Assembly (NCBI GenBank): GCA_964484765.1
Contig: CAZAGI010000023.1
Span: 1-64,000, forward strand
From: DSVQ01 sp964484765
GTDB taxonomy: Bacteria; Planctomycetota; Planctomycetia; Planctomycetales; Planctomycetaceae
DNA length: 64,000 nucleotides
Reading direction: 5' to 3'
A program made the position numbers and the translations under genes. Numbering within the stretch: position 1 is the first letter of the stretch; the number at the start of each line of letters is the position of its first letter. Positions 26,185-34,629 of the stretch are shown here, piece after piece. The notes beneath the pieces are model-generated. The model saw only the letters and a list, made by a program, of their open reading frames with translations. It was not told the DNA's origin and did no database searches.

Positions 26185-26778
26185 TGAATTCAGCGTCGTT
26201 ATGCTGCACCAAATGCAATACAAACTTCGCTTGTATAGATCGGTAGGAGCAATCCTGCGGATAGTGGGTTATGTTGCAGGTTACTTCACGCGAGTTGGTA
26301 GGGATTCGGGATACACACTCGATGAAACGCAAGGTTGCGTTGTCGAGCCCGTATTCTTCAGTCGATTTGAGCGAAGTTTCTTTTGGCCAATTTATCTTAT
26401 TGATCGTGCAACAAGCCCAAAGCGCTGGAAGTGTCAGCATTGCATGAACAAAATCGTGCCTTGAGAAGCGTCCGGCTTTCCTGTCGCGGAGCGACAGGGC
26501 TACGAAATGAACCCCCGCGGACTTGAGCCTCTCCGCGGCTGCAATAAACCGGCTCGGTCGTTTGTTTAAATTTGGCGACTCGTACCCACAGCATGATTCC
26601 GGCCCGCGCGGTCCACCAAGCGCGGTTGTCTCCGCAGGGTGCGTCATGACGCACCACTCTGCTATCCAATCACGGTCTGTCTGTCGGTGCTTTGCAACGC
26701 ACCCTACCGCTCTACAAAACTCTCTTCTCCGCGCCGGCTTGAGCCACCCGGTCGTGTCTTCCAATTTGGCTCCTCTGC
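26185..26778. other. Gene-poor stretch with low-GC part and repeat units
   Basis: About 590 bp. The first 280 bp are visibly more AT-rich than the surroundings. They contain an 87-codon plus-strand frame (26201-26464) that ends in a C-x-x-C (KCQHCMNKIVP) but has no ribosome site, so I do not call it. Then come a dispersed repeat (26474-26504), a CCGCGGA/TCCGCGG hairpin near 26512-26536 and a perfect 18-bp palindrome GGTGCGTCATGACGCACC (26638-26655). Confidence 0.5.
26474..26504. repeat. 31-bp dispersed repeat, copy 1
   Basis: A palindrome-centred unit (CCTGTCGCGGAGCGACAGG inside 31 bp) that recurs without a mismatch at 44162-44192, same orientation. The stem is CCTGTCGC/GCGACAGG. Confidence 0.9.
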
Positions 26779-27138
26779 ATGTTTCGTTGTCAGCAATGCA
26801 GGCGCGTCAGCGCGCCTGGTGAAAAGTCTTGTGAACTGATTCTCGAATTCCGACGGCAGCAGCATCCGCTGCGAATCAAAGCGAACCGCGTGCGACGCAT
26901 GTCTCCCAAGGGCGTCTCGCGCGTCAAGTGGCACGATGACCCCGGCGGCATTGGCCCAGCGATCGCGAAACGCATCACGGTGTGTGCCGATTGTCGTCGT
27001 GCTGCCAACGTGATTTCAGATCACTCGGCTCTGCAGGCCGAATGTCGAACTGCGAACGCAGCCTATCAGGTTGAAGTCCGCCGGCAACTCGAAGAAGAAC
27101 GCCGTCGGAAGAACAAAGGTCGGCACGACGACGATTGA
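26779..27138 (+). CDS. Zinc-ribbon protein, unknown function
   Basis: A 119-residue basic protein with two Cys pairs, MFRCQQCRRV at the N-terminus and TVCADCRRAANV near residue 73, which probably bind one zinc ion. Between them is a basic stretch (PLRIKANRVRRMSPKG). The C-terminus is a charged helix (VEVRRQLEEERRRKNKGRH). Such small ribbon proteins occur often in planctomycetes; nucleic-acid or ribosome contact is a guess. Start is ATG 26779 with no good ribosome site. It converges on the DsbD-like gene, and a shared hairpin lies between them. Confidence 0.7.
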   Translation: MFRCQQCRRVSAPGEKSCELILEFRRQQHPLRIKANRVRRMSPKGVSRVKWHDDPGGIGPAIAKRITVCADCRRAANVISDHSALQAECRTANAAYQVEVRRQLEEERRRKNKGRHDDD

Positions 27139-27171
27139 ACGTCGTTGCGCGTCCGATCACCAGAAACGCTG

Positions 27172-27202
27172 GAAGCCCAGGGATGGCGATTCCCTGGGCT
27201 TC
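27172..27202. terminator. Hairpin between convergent genes, probable terminator
   Basis: A perfect 12-bp stem GAAGCCCAGGGA/TCCCTGGGCTTC (27172-27183 and 27191-27202) lies midway between the stops at 27138 (plus) and 27220 (minus). T-runs are short on both sides; it could serve both genes. Confidence 0.7.
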
Positions 27203-27219
27203 ACGGAGTTTGATTAGAA

Positions 27220-28989
27220 CTATCCCAACCATTCCGGCTTGAAGAGCATCAGCAATCCGATGGCAAGAATCACCGAACCGCTGATGAGTTTCAGGACGCG
27301 GCCGCCTTGTTCCTGCAGACGGTGTTTGCCGAGCGTGATGACCACGACGGCGACCATCAGCGAGTCGTCGAACATGTAAGCGGCGATGTAAAGCAGCAGG
27401 TACAGGTAATCCATCCAGCGCGGCAGGTTTTGCATGGTGAGCACGCCGGTGTACATCGCCGGCAATCCCGCGGTGCAGAGCAACTCGACGATGTTGACGA
27501 GCACGGCGAGCACACAGGCACCGATGACGGCACCAATCAGCGACTCAGCCATCACAATCTTACGGACGCGGGCGGCAACGCCCGATTTCGCGGACTCGGG
27601 AATCGACAGTGACACACCCTTTTTGAAGGCGAAGAAATCTTTGACGTGAATGACGCCTACCGTGGTCCCAAGGATTCCCAACGCTACTTGTGCTGCCCGC
27701 ACGAGGCCGATCAATTGGAACACGCTTAACCACGCTGCCATAAAGGCGAAGTATGCGGCACCACTGATGAATACGAACGACCCTGCAACAGCAAGAATTT
27801 TCCAGCGGTCTTTGAGATTCACCAGCACAGACAAGAGGAACATCAGCACCCACATGGCGCAGGGGTTAAAACCATCGACCAGGCCGACCATGATCGTAAA
27901 TGCGGGAAGCCCCCATTGCCGCCAGTTGACGTCACCCAACACCGGCAACCGAACGATATCGGACGACGTACTGGGCGCGATGGCGATGGACTCCGCAGCA
28001 CCGGTTTCTTCGGGGAGCGCGAGCTTTCGCGTCTTCGAACCCGGTGCTTCCTGGTTTTCGTTTTCGTCCATCGGAGGAATGAGGGAGGGCGGGGCATCTT
28101 CCAAAGCCGGCGGCGGTGCGGCGTTGTCATCGAGCGCCGGCGGCGGTGCGGCGTTGTCATCGAGCGCCGGTGGCGGTGCGGCGTTGTCATCGAGCGCCGG
28201 CGGCGGCGCGTCATCGGCCCACACCTGTCCCCAGGGCGCTGGATAATGGAACCGCGGATCGCGGTCGGACCGGAAAGCTTGAGCCGGTGGCGCGGCGGGC
28301 GGGGGCGCGGGAGCCTCCGGCTTGCATTCCAGTGTGACTGATCGCAGCGTGTCTTCCCATTGCTTGCCGGTCGAGACGATGTCGTTGAAGCCGACCTGGA
28401 ACTTGCCCGCCGCGTGCAAGGCCGGCACACCCGTCCCGGTGACGCGGTAGCGGTTCGCCACTTCCTGCATGCGTACGGAAACGCCCGTCTCCAGCACGAT
28501 GTCCTTGAAGACGAACTTCAACCCCGGGTATTTCGGGGCCACGGTGTCGCGCAGATACGGTTTGGCTTGTTGGCAACGCGGGCAATCGTGCCGGACGAAC
28601 ACCTCGACCGTGAGCGCTTCTTCCAACCGTGCGGGGGTGATTTTTTCGTCCCAACCATGGTCGAAGCGACCGGCAGCATAGAATGCCGGCAAGCCCGGCT
28701 TTTCGATGCTGAAGTGTTTCGCGATCTGATAGAAGCGCGCGAGGTTGGACTCTTTCGCTTCGACATCACGATAGACGACCTTCAATCCGGGTTTACCGGC
28801 ATAGGTCTTCTCGACATACTGACTCGCTTCAATCGAGCGCTCGTTTTCCCCGCGGATGAAGACCTCGATGACCACGCACCGCAACTCGGCGGCGAAAGTT
28901 GCCGGGACGGGTGCAAAACTGGTCAACAGGGCAAGCAGCACCAGCGTGCGCCATCGCCAGACGGAAAGGAGGGGGGGCATTGCATCCAT
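27220..28989 (-). CDS. DsbD-like membrane protein with two N-terminal thioredoxin-like modules
   Basis: A 589-residue envelope protein. A signal peptide is followed by two thioredoxin/glutaredoxin-like modules. The second (about 127-220) has a C-x-x-C, Cys136 and Cys139 in VRHDCPRCQQAKPYL. The first (about 38-126) aligns well but has Asn49 and Ser52 at those positions, so it has lost redox chemistry. A Pro-rich linker with APPPALDDNA repeats (encoded at 28106-28206) leads to a C-terminal half with about six helices, including GLVDGFNPCAMWVLMFLLSV and VELLCTAGLPAMYTGVL, the Cys-Pro and Cys pattern of DsbD/CcdA electron carriers. Thiol transfer across the membrane is the likely job. Confidence 0.85.
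   Translation of the reverse strand: MDAMPPLLSVWRWRTLVLLALLTSFAPVPATFAAELRCVVIEVFIRGENERSIEASQYVEKTYAGKPGLKVVYRDVEAKESNLARFYQIAKHFSIEKPGLPAFYAAGRFDHGWDEKITPARLEEALTVEVFVRHDCPRCQQAKPYLRDTVAPKYPGLKFVFKDIVLETGVSVRMQEVANRYRVTGTGVPALHAAGKFQVGFNDIVSTGKQWEDTLRSVTLECKPEAPAPPPAAPPAQAFRSDRDPRFHYPAPWGQVWADDAPPPALDDNAAPPPALDDNAAPPPALDDNAAPPPALEDAPPSLIPPMDENENQEAPGSKTRKLALPEETGAAESIAIAPSTSSDIVRLPVLGDVNWRQWGLPAFTIMVGLVDGFNPCAMWVLMFLLSVLVNLKDRWKILAVAGSFVFISGAAYFAFMAAWLSVFQLIGLVRAAQVALGILGTTVGVIHVKDFFAFKKGVSLSIPESAKSGVAARVRKIVMAESLIGAVIGACVLAVLVNIVELLCTAGLPAMYTGVLTMQNLPRWMDYLYLLLYIAAYMFDDSLMVAVVVITLGKHRLQEQGGRVLKLISGSVILAIGLLMLFKPEWLG
28106..28206. repeat. 30-bp coding tandem repeat, 3.4 copies
   Basis: Units at 28106-28135, 28136-28165 and 28166-28195, nearly identical (one substitution), plus a partial fourth. 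They encode the APPPALDDNA linker of the DsbD-like protein. Near-identity at DNA level suggests recent expansion. Confidence 0.92.
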
Positions 28990-29086
28990 ACAGCCAACTT
29001 GCCACGCGACTCCGTGCCGCGAGTTAACTCCCTGTTGCCAATTTGCGACTTTACGCTTTCAAAATACAGCGTGTCGACAATCTCGG

Positions 29087-29587
29087 TCAACGCGGTAAAG
29101 TTGGTTCGTTGAGAAAAGCTGGTGCAACCGCTTGGCTGTCGAAGATTTGCAGGACCCGACCGAGCTTGCCCTCTTGAAACGTATACCATTGTACCCAGTG
29201 AACACTGTGTTCGCATTGGGTGGCCACCACGCGCCCCGTCTCGTAGCCCATCACCAGCACCGCTGATTCCTGCGCCACCACGCCGAGAATGCGGGGGAAC
29301 TGGTTCTCGAGCAGTCCAAAATTCTGCCCAATGGCGGCAATCGCTTTCTCCCGTCCGGACCAGCAACCGACGAGGGGTATTTCCGGCGGGCCAATGATCT
29401 CCAGCGTGAAATCGGCCGAGATGTGCGCGGCGATCGCCGCGTAGTCTTGCAGAGCAATCGCGGTGTAGATGGCCTGGATCGCTCGGACCATCTGCGTGCC
29501 CGGACTTTCGTCCGTCGCGTGCAGATCACCTGCGCGGTAGGAGTCCATCAGCCGATCAAGAAACGACCGCTCGTTGCCGATGGTCAT
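29087..29587 (-). CDS. NTF2-like/SnoaL-type protein
   Basis: A 166-residue soluble protein with the NTF2-like cone fold pattern: an N-terminal helix pair (MVRAIQAIYTAIALQDYAAI), then AAHISADFTLEIIGPPEIPL, GREKAIAAIGQNFGLLE and beta strands ending in VHWVQWYTFQEGKLGRVLQIFD. Such SnoaL-like proteins act as small-molecule binders or isomerases; no catalytic residue can be named. The gene lies 101 bp after the TRIC-family gene on the same strand and may be the last gene of the TetR-HlyD-TRIC string. Confidence 0.8.
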   Translation of the reverse strand: MTIGNERSFLDRLMDSYRAGDLHATDESPGTQMVRAIQAIYTAIALQDYAAIAAHISADFTLEIIGPPEIPLVGCWSGREKAIAAIGQNFGLLENQFPRILGVVAQESAVLVMGYETGRVVATQCEHSVHWVQWYTFQEGKLGRVLQIFDSQAVAPAFLNEPTLPR

Positions 29588-29688
29588 TCGCGGCCCGCTT
29601 TGTGATCAAGTGAATCCATACACTTTGCTCATTACAGCCCGCGAAATGAGAACGCTTGTCGCCTGCTTCAACGACTTCCAAAGCAGCA

Positions 29689-30312
29689 TTATGGCCGCGT
29701 CTCGAATTCCGGCAAGCGGAGTTGCCATTTTAATGCTGCCAATCGCAACCCGAAAATGACCGCCGCACCGCCGATCAGATTCCCGGGAGGTGTGACACCG
29801 CAAGCGGTCACGATCAGGTACACCACCGCGCCCACGAGCGCCGCGGTCGCATACAGGTTGATGTGGGCGCGAAACACCAGCGGCACTTCCCCGCAGAGCA
29901 CATCGCGAATCATTCCCCCGGCGACGCCGGTCATCACCCCCAGAACCAGACACACCGGCCACGCATGATCCAGTTGCCAGGTCTTCGCTGTACCCAGCAT
30001 CGTGACGAACGCCAGCCCCACGGCATCGACGAGTTGCAGGGTCTGCGTCGGCGGGGCCACATAGCGCACCGCAAAAAACGTGGCCAGCGCGGCGGTCGCG
30101 CCGGTGACAACGAACGATGCGTCTGCGATCCAGAAAACGGGCACAGCAAGCAGCAGATCGCGCAAGGTCCCCCCGCCAACTGCGGTGACCAGCCCCAGCA
30201 CAATCACGCCGAAGAGATCGATCCGTTTGCCGCGGGCCGCCAGCGCCCCGGTTGCCGCGCCAAACATCACCGACAGATGTTCGAAGAGATACCGTGTCAT
30301 ATTCGCCTGCAT
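29689..30312 (-). CDS. TRIC-family (YicG/UPF0126) cation channel
   Basis: A 207-residue inner-membrane protein with seven hydrophobic segments in two inverted repeats. The twin signature motifs GLVTAVGGGTLRDLLLA and GVMTGVAGGMIRDVLCGE (G-G-x-x-R-D) define the TRIC/UPF0126 family of trimeric cation channels. Start ATG 30312; a shorter start at 30300 (MTRYLF) is possible. It lies 51 bp after the HlyD-like gene on the same strand, so TetR, HlyD and this gene may be one transcript. Confidence 0.88.
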   Translation of the reverse strand: MQANMTRYLFEHLSVMFGAATGALAARGKRIDLFGVIVLGLVTAVGGGTLRDLLLAVPVFWIADASFVVTGATAALATFFAVRYVAPPTQTLQLVDAVGLAFVTMLGTAKTWQLDHAWPVCLVLGVMTGVAGGMIRDVLCGEVPLVFRAHINLYATAALVGAVVYLIVTACGVTPPGNLIGGAAVIFGLRLAALKWQLRLPEFETRP

Positions 30313-30363
30313 CACTTCGAAGTTGTGCCGGGATGATCAACCACACGGCGAGCGCAAGGGACG

Positions 30364-31437
30364 TTACTGTCCCACATCGATGCGGATCTCGACACGGGCA
30401 TTGGAGAGCGCGGCAACGCGCGGGGCATCGGCATCATTGATCCGGATCCGGACTTCAATCACGCGGGCATCGGTATCGGAAATCGGATCGTTGTTGAGCG
30501 TCACTTTGCGACCGACCATCCAGCCGAGGCGTTCGACCTTTCCGTGCAGGCCATCCTTCAATGACGGGACTCGCAGTCGGGCCGTCTGGCCGACGGCGAC
30601 CCGATGGAAATCCGCCTCGTAGACCTCGGCGATGGCATACATCACGGCGGTGTTGCCCATTTCCACAACCCCTTTGTCGCTGATCCGTTGTCCCGGGCGG
30701 GCGTGGACGCGCAGGATTCGGCCGTCGGACGGAGCACGGATCTGCGTCGCGGCAAGCTCAGCCTGAACCTGTTCGATCGTTGCGGTTGCCGACGCGAGTT
30801 CCGCGGTCGCCAGGGCCACGTCCACCGCGCGGACTGATTTCAGGGCTTCCAGTTGGGCCGTGGCTTGCCGCAACGCTTCGCGCGCTTGATTCCGCTGCAA
30901 TTCTTTGGCGGCGACATTTTCCCGGCTCGCGAATTTCTGCTCTGCAAGGGCTTCCCAGCGGTCGAGATCAGCCTGCGCATGTTCGAGTTCCGTTTGCGCC
31001 TTCATGATCATCGCCTGTTGCGCCAACAGCTCCGCAGGCTTGGCCCCTTCTTTCGCCTGTTCGAGTTTGGCCTCGGCAACCAGCCGCCGGGCTTGCGCTT
31101 CCTTCACCGCCGTTTCGCGACGATCAAACGTATCGAGAACGGCGATCACATCTCCCTGATGAACGAGGTCGCCTTCTTCCACGAGCAGTTTCTGCACGCG
31201 CACGCCGTCCATACCCGTTGGCGGTCCGAGGTCGATGACTTCTCCTTGCGGCGCGATCCGCCCCCACGCGCCGACAGCGGGAAGCGTGAGTTCTTCGGGT
31301 GATGTAGGCAGCATGGGCGTGGGAGGTTGCTGCCAACGTGTTGCGGCCCAACCGCCCGCTCCTACCAGCACGAGGAGAAATAACAACGCGACGGTCCACC
31401 GCACCCAGACCGGAATTGCTGCAGGAATAACTCTCAT
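30364..31437 (-). CDS. HlyD/DevB-type membrane fusion protein
   Basis: A 357-residue periplasmic adaptor anchored by one N-terminal helix (WVRWTVALLFLLVLVGAGGW). A lipoyl-like half (VRVQKLLVEEGDLVHQGDVI) leads into a coiled-coil hairpin (about residues 105-220, EAQARRLVAEAKLEQAKEGA... ELQRNQAREALRQATAQLEA), then the second lipoyl half (TQIRAPSDGRILRVHARPGQ) and a beta barrel. This resembles DevB-type adaptors of ABC exporters. No ATPase or permease is adjacent; an FtsX-like permease lies 13 kb away at 44274-45899. The start ATG overlaps the upstream tetR stop by 4 bp, so the two are co-translated. Confidence 0.88.
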   Translation of the reverse strand: MRVIPAAIPVWVRWTVALLFLLVLVGAGGWAATRWQQPPTPMLPTSPEELTLPAVGAWGRIAPQGEVIDLGPPTGMDGVRVQKLLVEEGDLVHQGDVIAVLDTFDRRETAVKEAQARRLVAEAKLEQAKEGAKPAELLAQQAMIMKAQTELEHAQADLDRWEALAEQKFASRENVAAKELQRNQAREALRQATAQLEALKSVRAVDVALATAELASATATIEQVQAELAATQIRAPSDGRILRVHARPGQRISDKGVVEMGNTAVMYAIAEVYEADFHRVAVGQTARLRVPSLKDGLHGKVERLGWMVGRKVTLNNDPISDTDARVIEVRIRINDADAPRVAALSNARVEIRIDVGQ

Positions 31438-32024
31438 GACGCAGCCTCCATGGCGATGGGCGGCATTTTCGTCATGGAATACAATTGACGAATCAAACGC
31501 TCCTGCAGCGGATCGGAAGGCGGCAGCAACCCAAGATATTGCCAGAGCATCAAGCCGTCGACAGCAAGCCAGGTGAGCAACTGCCAGTCGGCATCGATGT
31601 CCTGGCTGAGCATCCGCGTCATCATCTGGCGAGCGCGATCGCGCAACGGTGACAGCAATTCCCGGTTGACTCCGGCGGCAGTAATCATGGCCAGGAACAT
31701 GCGGATCACATCACTCTGATCAGCGGGATTAGAACCTTCGACTGGTTCGAGCCACGGGAAGGCGATCTGCATCATCGCCCGGACCCTTCGGCCAACGACT
31801 TCGGGATCAACCGCAATCCGCCGCTCGATTTCACGCTCGAGGTGCTCGCCGTAGAAATCCAGCATTCCAGCGACGAGGGCATCCTTCGATGGGAAATAGT
31901 GGATCAGCCCGCCTTTGCTGACGCCGGCGGCTTTGGCGACGGCATCGAGGGTCATGGCTCCAAAGCCATCTTGCGTCACCACTTGTAACGCCGAGTGCAA
32001 CAGCAGATCGCGTGAAACCGCCAT
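31434..32024 (-). CDS. TetR-family transcriptional regulator
   Basis: A 196-residue repressor. The N-terminal helix-turn-helix is clear: LLLHSALQVVTQDGFGAMTL followed by VAKAAGVSKGGLIHYFPSKD. The C-terminal ligand domain carries about six helices with AMMQIAFPWLEPVEG and LLTWLAVDGLMLWQYLGLLP, in the style of the TetR C-terminal tetracyclin-repressor-like class. It overlaps the HlyD-like gene by ATGA, and a perfect palindrome lies 29 bp upstream of its start, so it likely represses itself and the adaptor operon until an inducer binds. Confidence 0.92.
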   Translation of the reverse strand: MAVSRDLLLHSALQVVTQDGFGAMTLDAVAKAAGVSKGGLIHYFPSKDALVAGMLDFYGEHLEREIERRIAVDPEVVGRRVRAMMQIAFPWLEPVEGSNPADQSDVIRMFLAMITAAGVNRELLSPLRDRARQMMTRMLSQDIDADWQLLTWLAVDGLMLWQYLGLLPPSDPLQERLIRQLYSMTKMPPIAMEAAS

Positions 32025-32052
32025 GAATGACCCTTAATCAACACAGAATCAT

Positions 32053-32066
32053 ACCGACTAGTCGGT
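32053..32066. promoter_or_regulatory. Palindromic TetR operator
   Basis: ACCGACTAGTCGGT is a perfect 14-bp palindrome 29 bp upstream of the tetR start codon. Its A-C-C-G-A-C-half resembles TetR-family operators of the NemR type (ACCxxx...GGT). The position fits autorepression. Confidence 0.75.
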
Positions 32067-32232
32067 CGGAAGCAACCCCGAATCCACCGCGGAAGCAGTC
32101 GAATCGACACGGAAACGCTCATCTTGGGAATCTTTCCTATTCCAGACTCCGGCTCGCGGCGTCCATTGACGATTCACATATCGACGGATTATGATCCGTT
32201 AGCTCGCCCGGCTCTTTCCCGAGGATTTTGCC

Positions 32233-33633
32233 ATGCTTCACCGGCGCGATGCCTTACTGCGACTCGGTACCGTCGGATTCGGCGGTCTCACCCTCCCTCG
32301 CCTTCTTCAGGCGGACCAGCTTCGCTCGTCGCATCAGAAACTTGCGCCGTCTGCAACAGCGAAGTCTTGCATCCTGGTCTACCTCTGGGGTGGCCCGCCG
32401 CAACAGGAAACCTTCGATCCGAAACTCGAGGCCCCCGAAGGCATTCGCAGCCAGTTCGGTGCCACGGACACGGTCGTTCCCGGCATCTCCATTTGCGATC
32501 AGTTGCCGCAGATTGCCAAACAGACAGACAAATTGGCAATTATCCGTTCTTATAATCACCCGAGTAATATCCATGAAGTCGGCGTGAATTATACATTGAC
32601 CGGTCGGTTCAAAGACGGTCTGGTTGTACCGCGCAATATGCGCAATCGGACCGATTTTCCGACGTTGGGCTCGGTCGTTTCGTACTTCAGCCCACCCGCT
32701 GCGCTGCCGGCGGCGGTGACCATCCCGCGACCGATCGGTCATGACGGAGTGATTTACACGGGGACGCACGCCGGGTTCTTGGGGCCGCGTTTTGATCCGC
32801 TGGAATTGAAACCTCCGGGAGAAGTGCAGGGACCGCCGCCGCACTCGCTCGATTTGCCAACGGGACTTGACGCGGTGCGGATTCAATCCCGTGTCGGATT
32901 GTTGAATGTCATTGAAAACGCCGAACGAAAGCTGCAATCTCAAGGGGATCGCAGCACTATGGCGGGGTTGGAATCGTCCCGTGAGCAAGCCTATCGGATG
33001 CTTTTCGCGCCGGAAGCCAAAGGGGCGTTCGACGTGGATCGCGAGTCGGATCGCATGCGCGACCGTTACGGGCGCAACGAATACGGCGAAGCGTTTCTTT
33101 TGGCCCGGCGGCTGGTCGAATCCGGCGTCCGCCTCGTCACTTTAGTGTGGTACTACATCGCCCCGAAAGACGGCAACGTGCTGAACGTGTGGGACAACCA
33201 CGGCGGAACAGGGTCGCTGGACAGTATTACCGGTCACCAGATGCTGAAGGAATCATACTGTCTGCCATCGCTCGACCAGGGATATTCAGCACTGATTGAA
33301 GATTTGTCACAGCGAGGATTGTTAGACGAAACATTAGTGGCCATGATGGGCGAGTTCGGACGCACGCCGAAGATCAACCCGAATGCGGGACGTGATCACT
33401 GGGGACCGTGCCAGTCGGTGGTGCTCGCCGGCGGCGGCATTCAGGGGGGACAGGTCTACGGGGCTAGCGATCGTCAGGCGGCGTACCCCACGCAGAACCC
33501 GGTCAGCCCGGAAGATTTCATCGCGACGATTCACCATGCCCTCGGCATTCCTTGTGAAGCCGAACTTCGCGATCCGCTGAACCGCCCCCATCGCGTGTGC
33601 GAAGGCAATCCGCTGACAGGGTTGTTTGCATAA
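32233..33633 (+). CDS. DUF1501 (sulfatase-fold) exported protein, second copy
   Basis: A 466-residue DUF1501 protein. The N-terminus HRRDALLRLGTVGFGGLTLP is a twin-arginine leader. Landmarks are CILVYLWGGPPQQETFDPK, NVLNVWDNHGGTGSLD, VAMMGEFGRTPKINPNAGRD and HWGPCQSVVLAGGGIQGGQV. It shares its fold with the protein at 6659-8089, but the two are only distantly similar. No DUF1549/DUF1553 partner gene is next to it. Start is ATG 32233; the upstream bases (GAGGATTTTGCC) give a weak ribosome site. The function is unknown. Confidence 0.9.
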   Translation: MLHRRDALLRLGTVGFGGLTLPRLLQADQLRSSHQKLAPSATAKSCILVYLWGGPPQQETFDPKLEAPEGIRSQFGATDTVVPGISICDQLPQIAKQTDKLAIIRSYNHPSNIHEVGVNYTLTGRFKDGLVVPRNMRNRTDFPTLGSVVSYFSPPAALPAAVTIPRPIGHDGVIYTGTHAGFLGPRFDPLELKPPGEVQGPPPHSLDLPTGLDAVRIQSRVGLLNVIENAERKLQSQGDRSTMAGLESSREQAYRMLFAPEAKGAFDVDRESDRMRDRYGRNEYGEAFLLARRLVESGVRLVTLVWYYIAPKDGNVLNVWDNHGGTGSLDSITGHQMLKESYCLPSLDQGYSALIEDLSQRGLLDETLVAMMGEFGRTPKINPNAGRDHWGPCQSVVLAGGGIQGGQVYGASDRQAAYPTQNPVSPEDFIATIHHALGIPCEAELRDPLNRPHRVCEGNPLTGLFA

Positions 33634-33761
33634 TTTGCAGTGACCACTCAACACGCACTGATTTCGCAGTCTGCGCATTTCACAAAAGATGTACTTGACT
33701 GCCGGTGGTGCGCGCGCCATTCTCAACTCGGGTCAAATCCGGGTCATCATGGAGTGTCGCA

Positions 33762-34601
33762 ATGCGCGGGTCACGTTGGGTATTGCTGACGGCGGTGGTG
33801 TTGGGCGTTTTCACGTTGGAAGAGGCGGATGTTTTCGCCGGTAAACGATCACGCTCGTGGTGTTGTCCCGTCCCGCAATGCTATACCGCTTCGCAGTGTT
33901 GCCCGGCACCCGCGCCAATGGCCGCCGCCCCGTGCGGCGCCTGTACCCCTGCCCCGACGTGTTGTCAGCCGCGGTCAGCCTGCTGTGTGCCCTGTTGCGC
34001 CCCGGCACCCACGGTGGATACGGCGATGTGTCCGCTGTATTGCTGCTTCGGCTGGGGGGGGCCATATTGTACTTATTACATGATCAAGTGCCCGTCAGGG
34101 AACCCGGCTCAGTGGTCCGGGGCTTGTGGACTCGCCGGAACGCCTTGTTCGAGCAATCCGCCGATGCCGCCCTGCGTGCCTTTAGTCGCGGCTGTATCGA
34201 TGTCGGCTTCCGCAGCACGAGCAGGAGGCCCTAAGCTGGCTGCAAGACGTAAACATGATGATCCTGTCCCTTATCAGAATGCCGACGTCCTGGATTTCAC
34301 ACGGCTCGACGCGGACAGAAAAGGGATTCTGGGTCGGTTCACTGCGACGATCAACGGTGTCGCTAACCAGACTTGCTACGTCCAGCTGCGAAAGTATGAC
34401 GTCACGCCAAAGGCCGGTGAAATTAATGCCGGTCGAGTACTCAAAGTTTACACGGGTCAGCAAATCGACGATCCAACGGCAACCGAGCGTCCAATCCCTC
34501 TCAATCGGGTCACGTACGATCCCAGCAAAACCATGCTCACCATCAGGCACGGCGGGGTTGATTACGAAGTCGTCACTTTTGACGAAGTCGAAGCCCCCTG
34601 A
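33762..34601 (+). CDS. Cys-rich exported protein
   Basis: A 279-residue predicted secreted protein. The start at 33762 gives a signal peptide (WVLLTAVVLGVFTLEEADVF). Residues about 30-140 are extremely rich in Cys-Pro and Cys-Cys (SWCCPVPQCYTASQCCPAPA, CTPAPTCCQPRSACCVPCCA), then a Gly/Tyr block (CPLYCCFGWGGPYCTYYMIK). The last 110 residues are a small acidic/beta-rich domain (RKGILGRFTATINGVANQTC). No family is recognised; the Cys-rich part may cross-link in a cell wall or coat, or bind metal. It converges on the kinase-FGE gene. Confidence 0.75.
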   Translation: MRGSRWVLLTAVVLGVFTLEEADVFAGKRSRSWCCPVPQCYTASQCCPAPAPMAAAPCGACTPAPTCCQPRSACCVPCCAPAPTVDTAMCPLYCCFGWGGPYCTYYMIKCPSGNPAQWSGACGLAGTPCSSNPPMPPCVPLVAAVSMSASAARAGGPKLAARRKHDDPVPYQNADVLDFTRLDADRKGILGRFTATINGVANQTCYVQLRKYDVTPKAGEINAGRVLKVYTGQQIDDPTATERPIPLNRVTYDPSKTMLTIRHGGVDYEVVTFDEVEAP

Positions 34602-34629
34602 GTCCTGAGAAAGCACCCTTCAAGTTCGG

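Noticed and set aside
26048..26764. A 238-codon minus-strand frame across the aminotransferase end and the low-GC tract
   Set aside because: It runs antisense through a conserved enzyme and has no recognisable protein pattern or ribosome site.
28106..28206. Possible CRISPR array
   Set aside because: The 30-bp units are directly adjacent without spacers and lie in frame within a gene; it is a coding tandem repeat.
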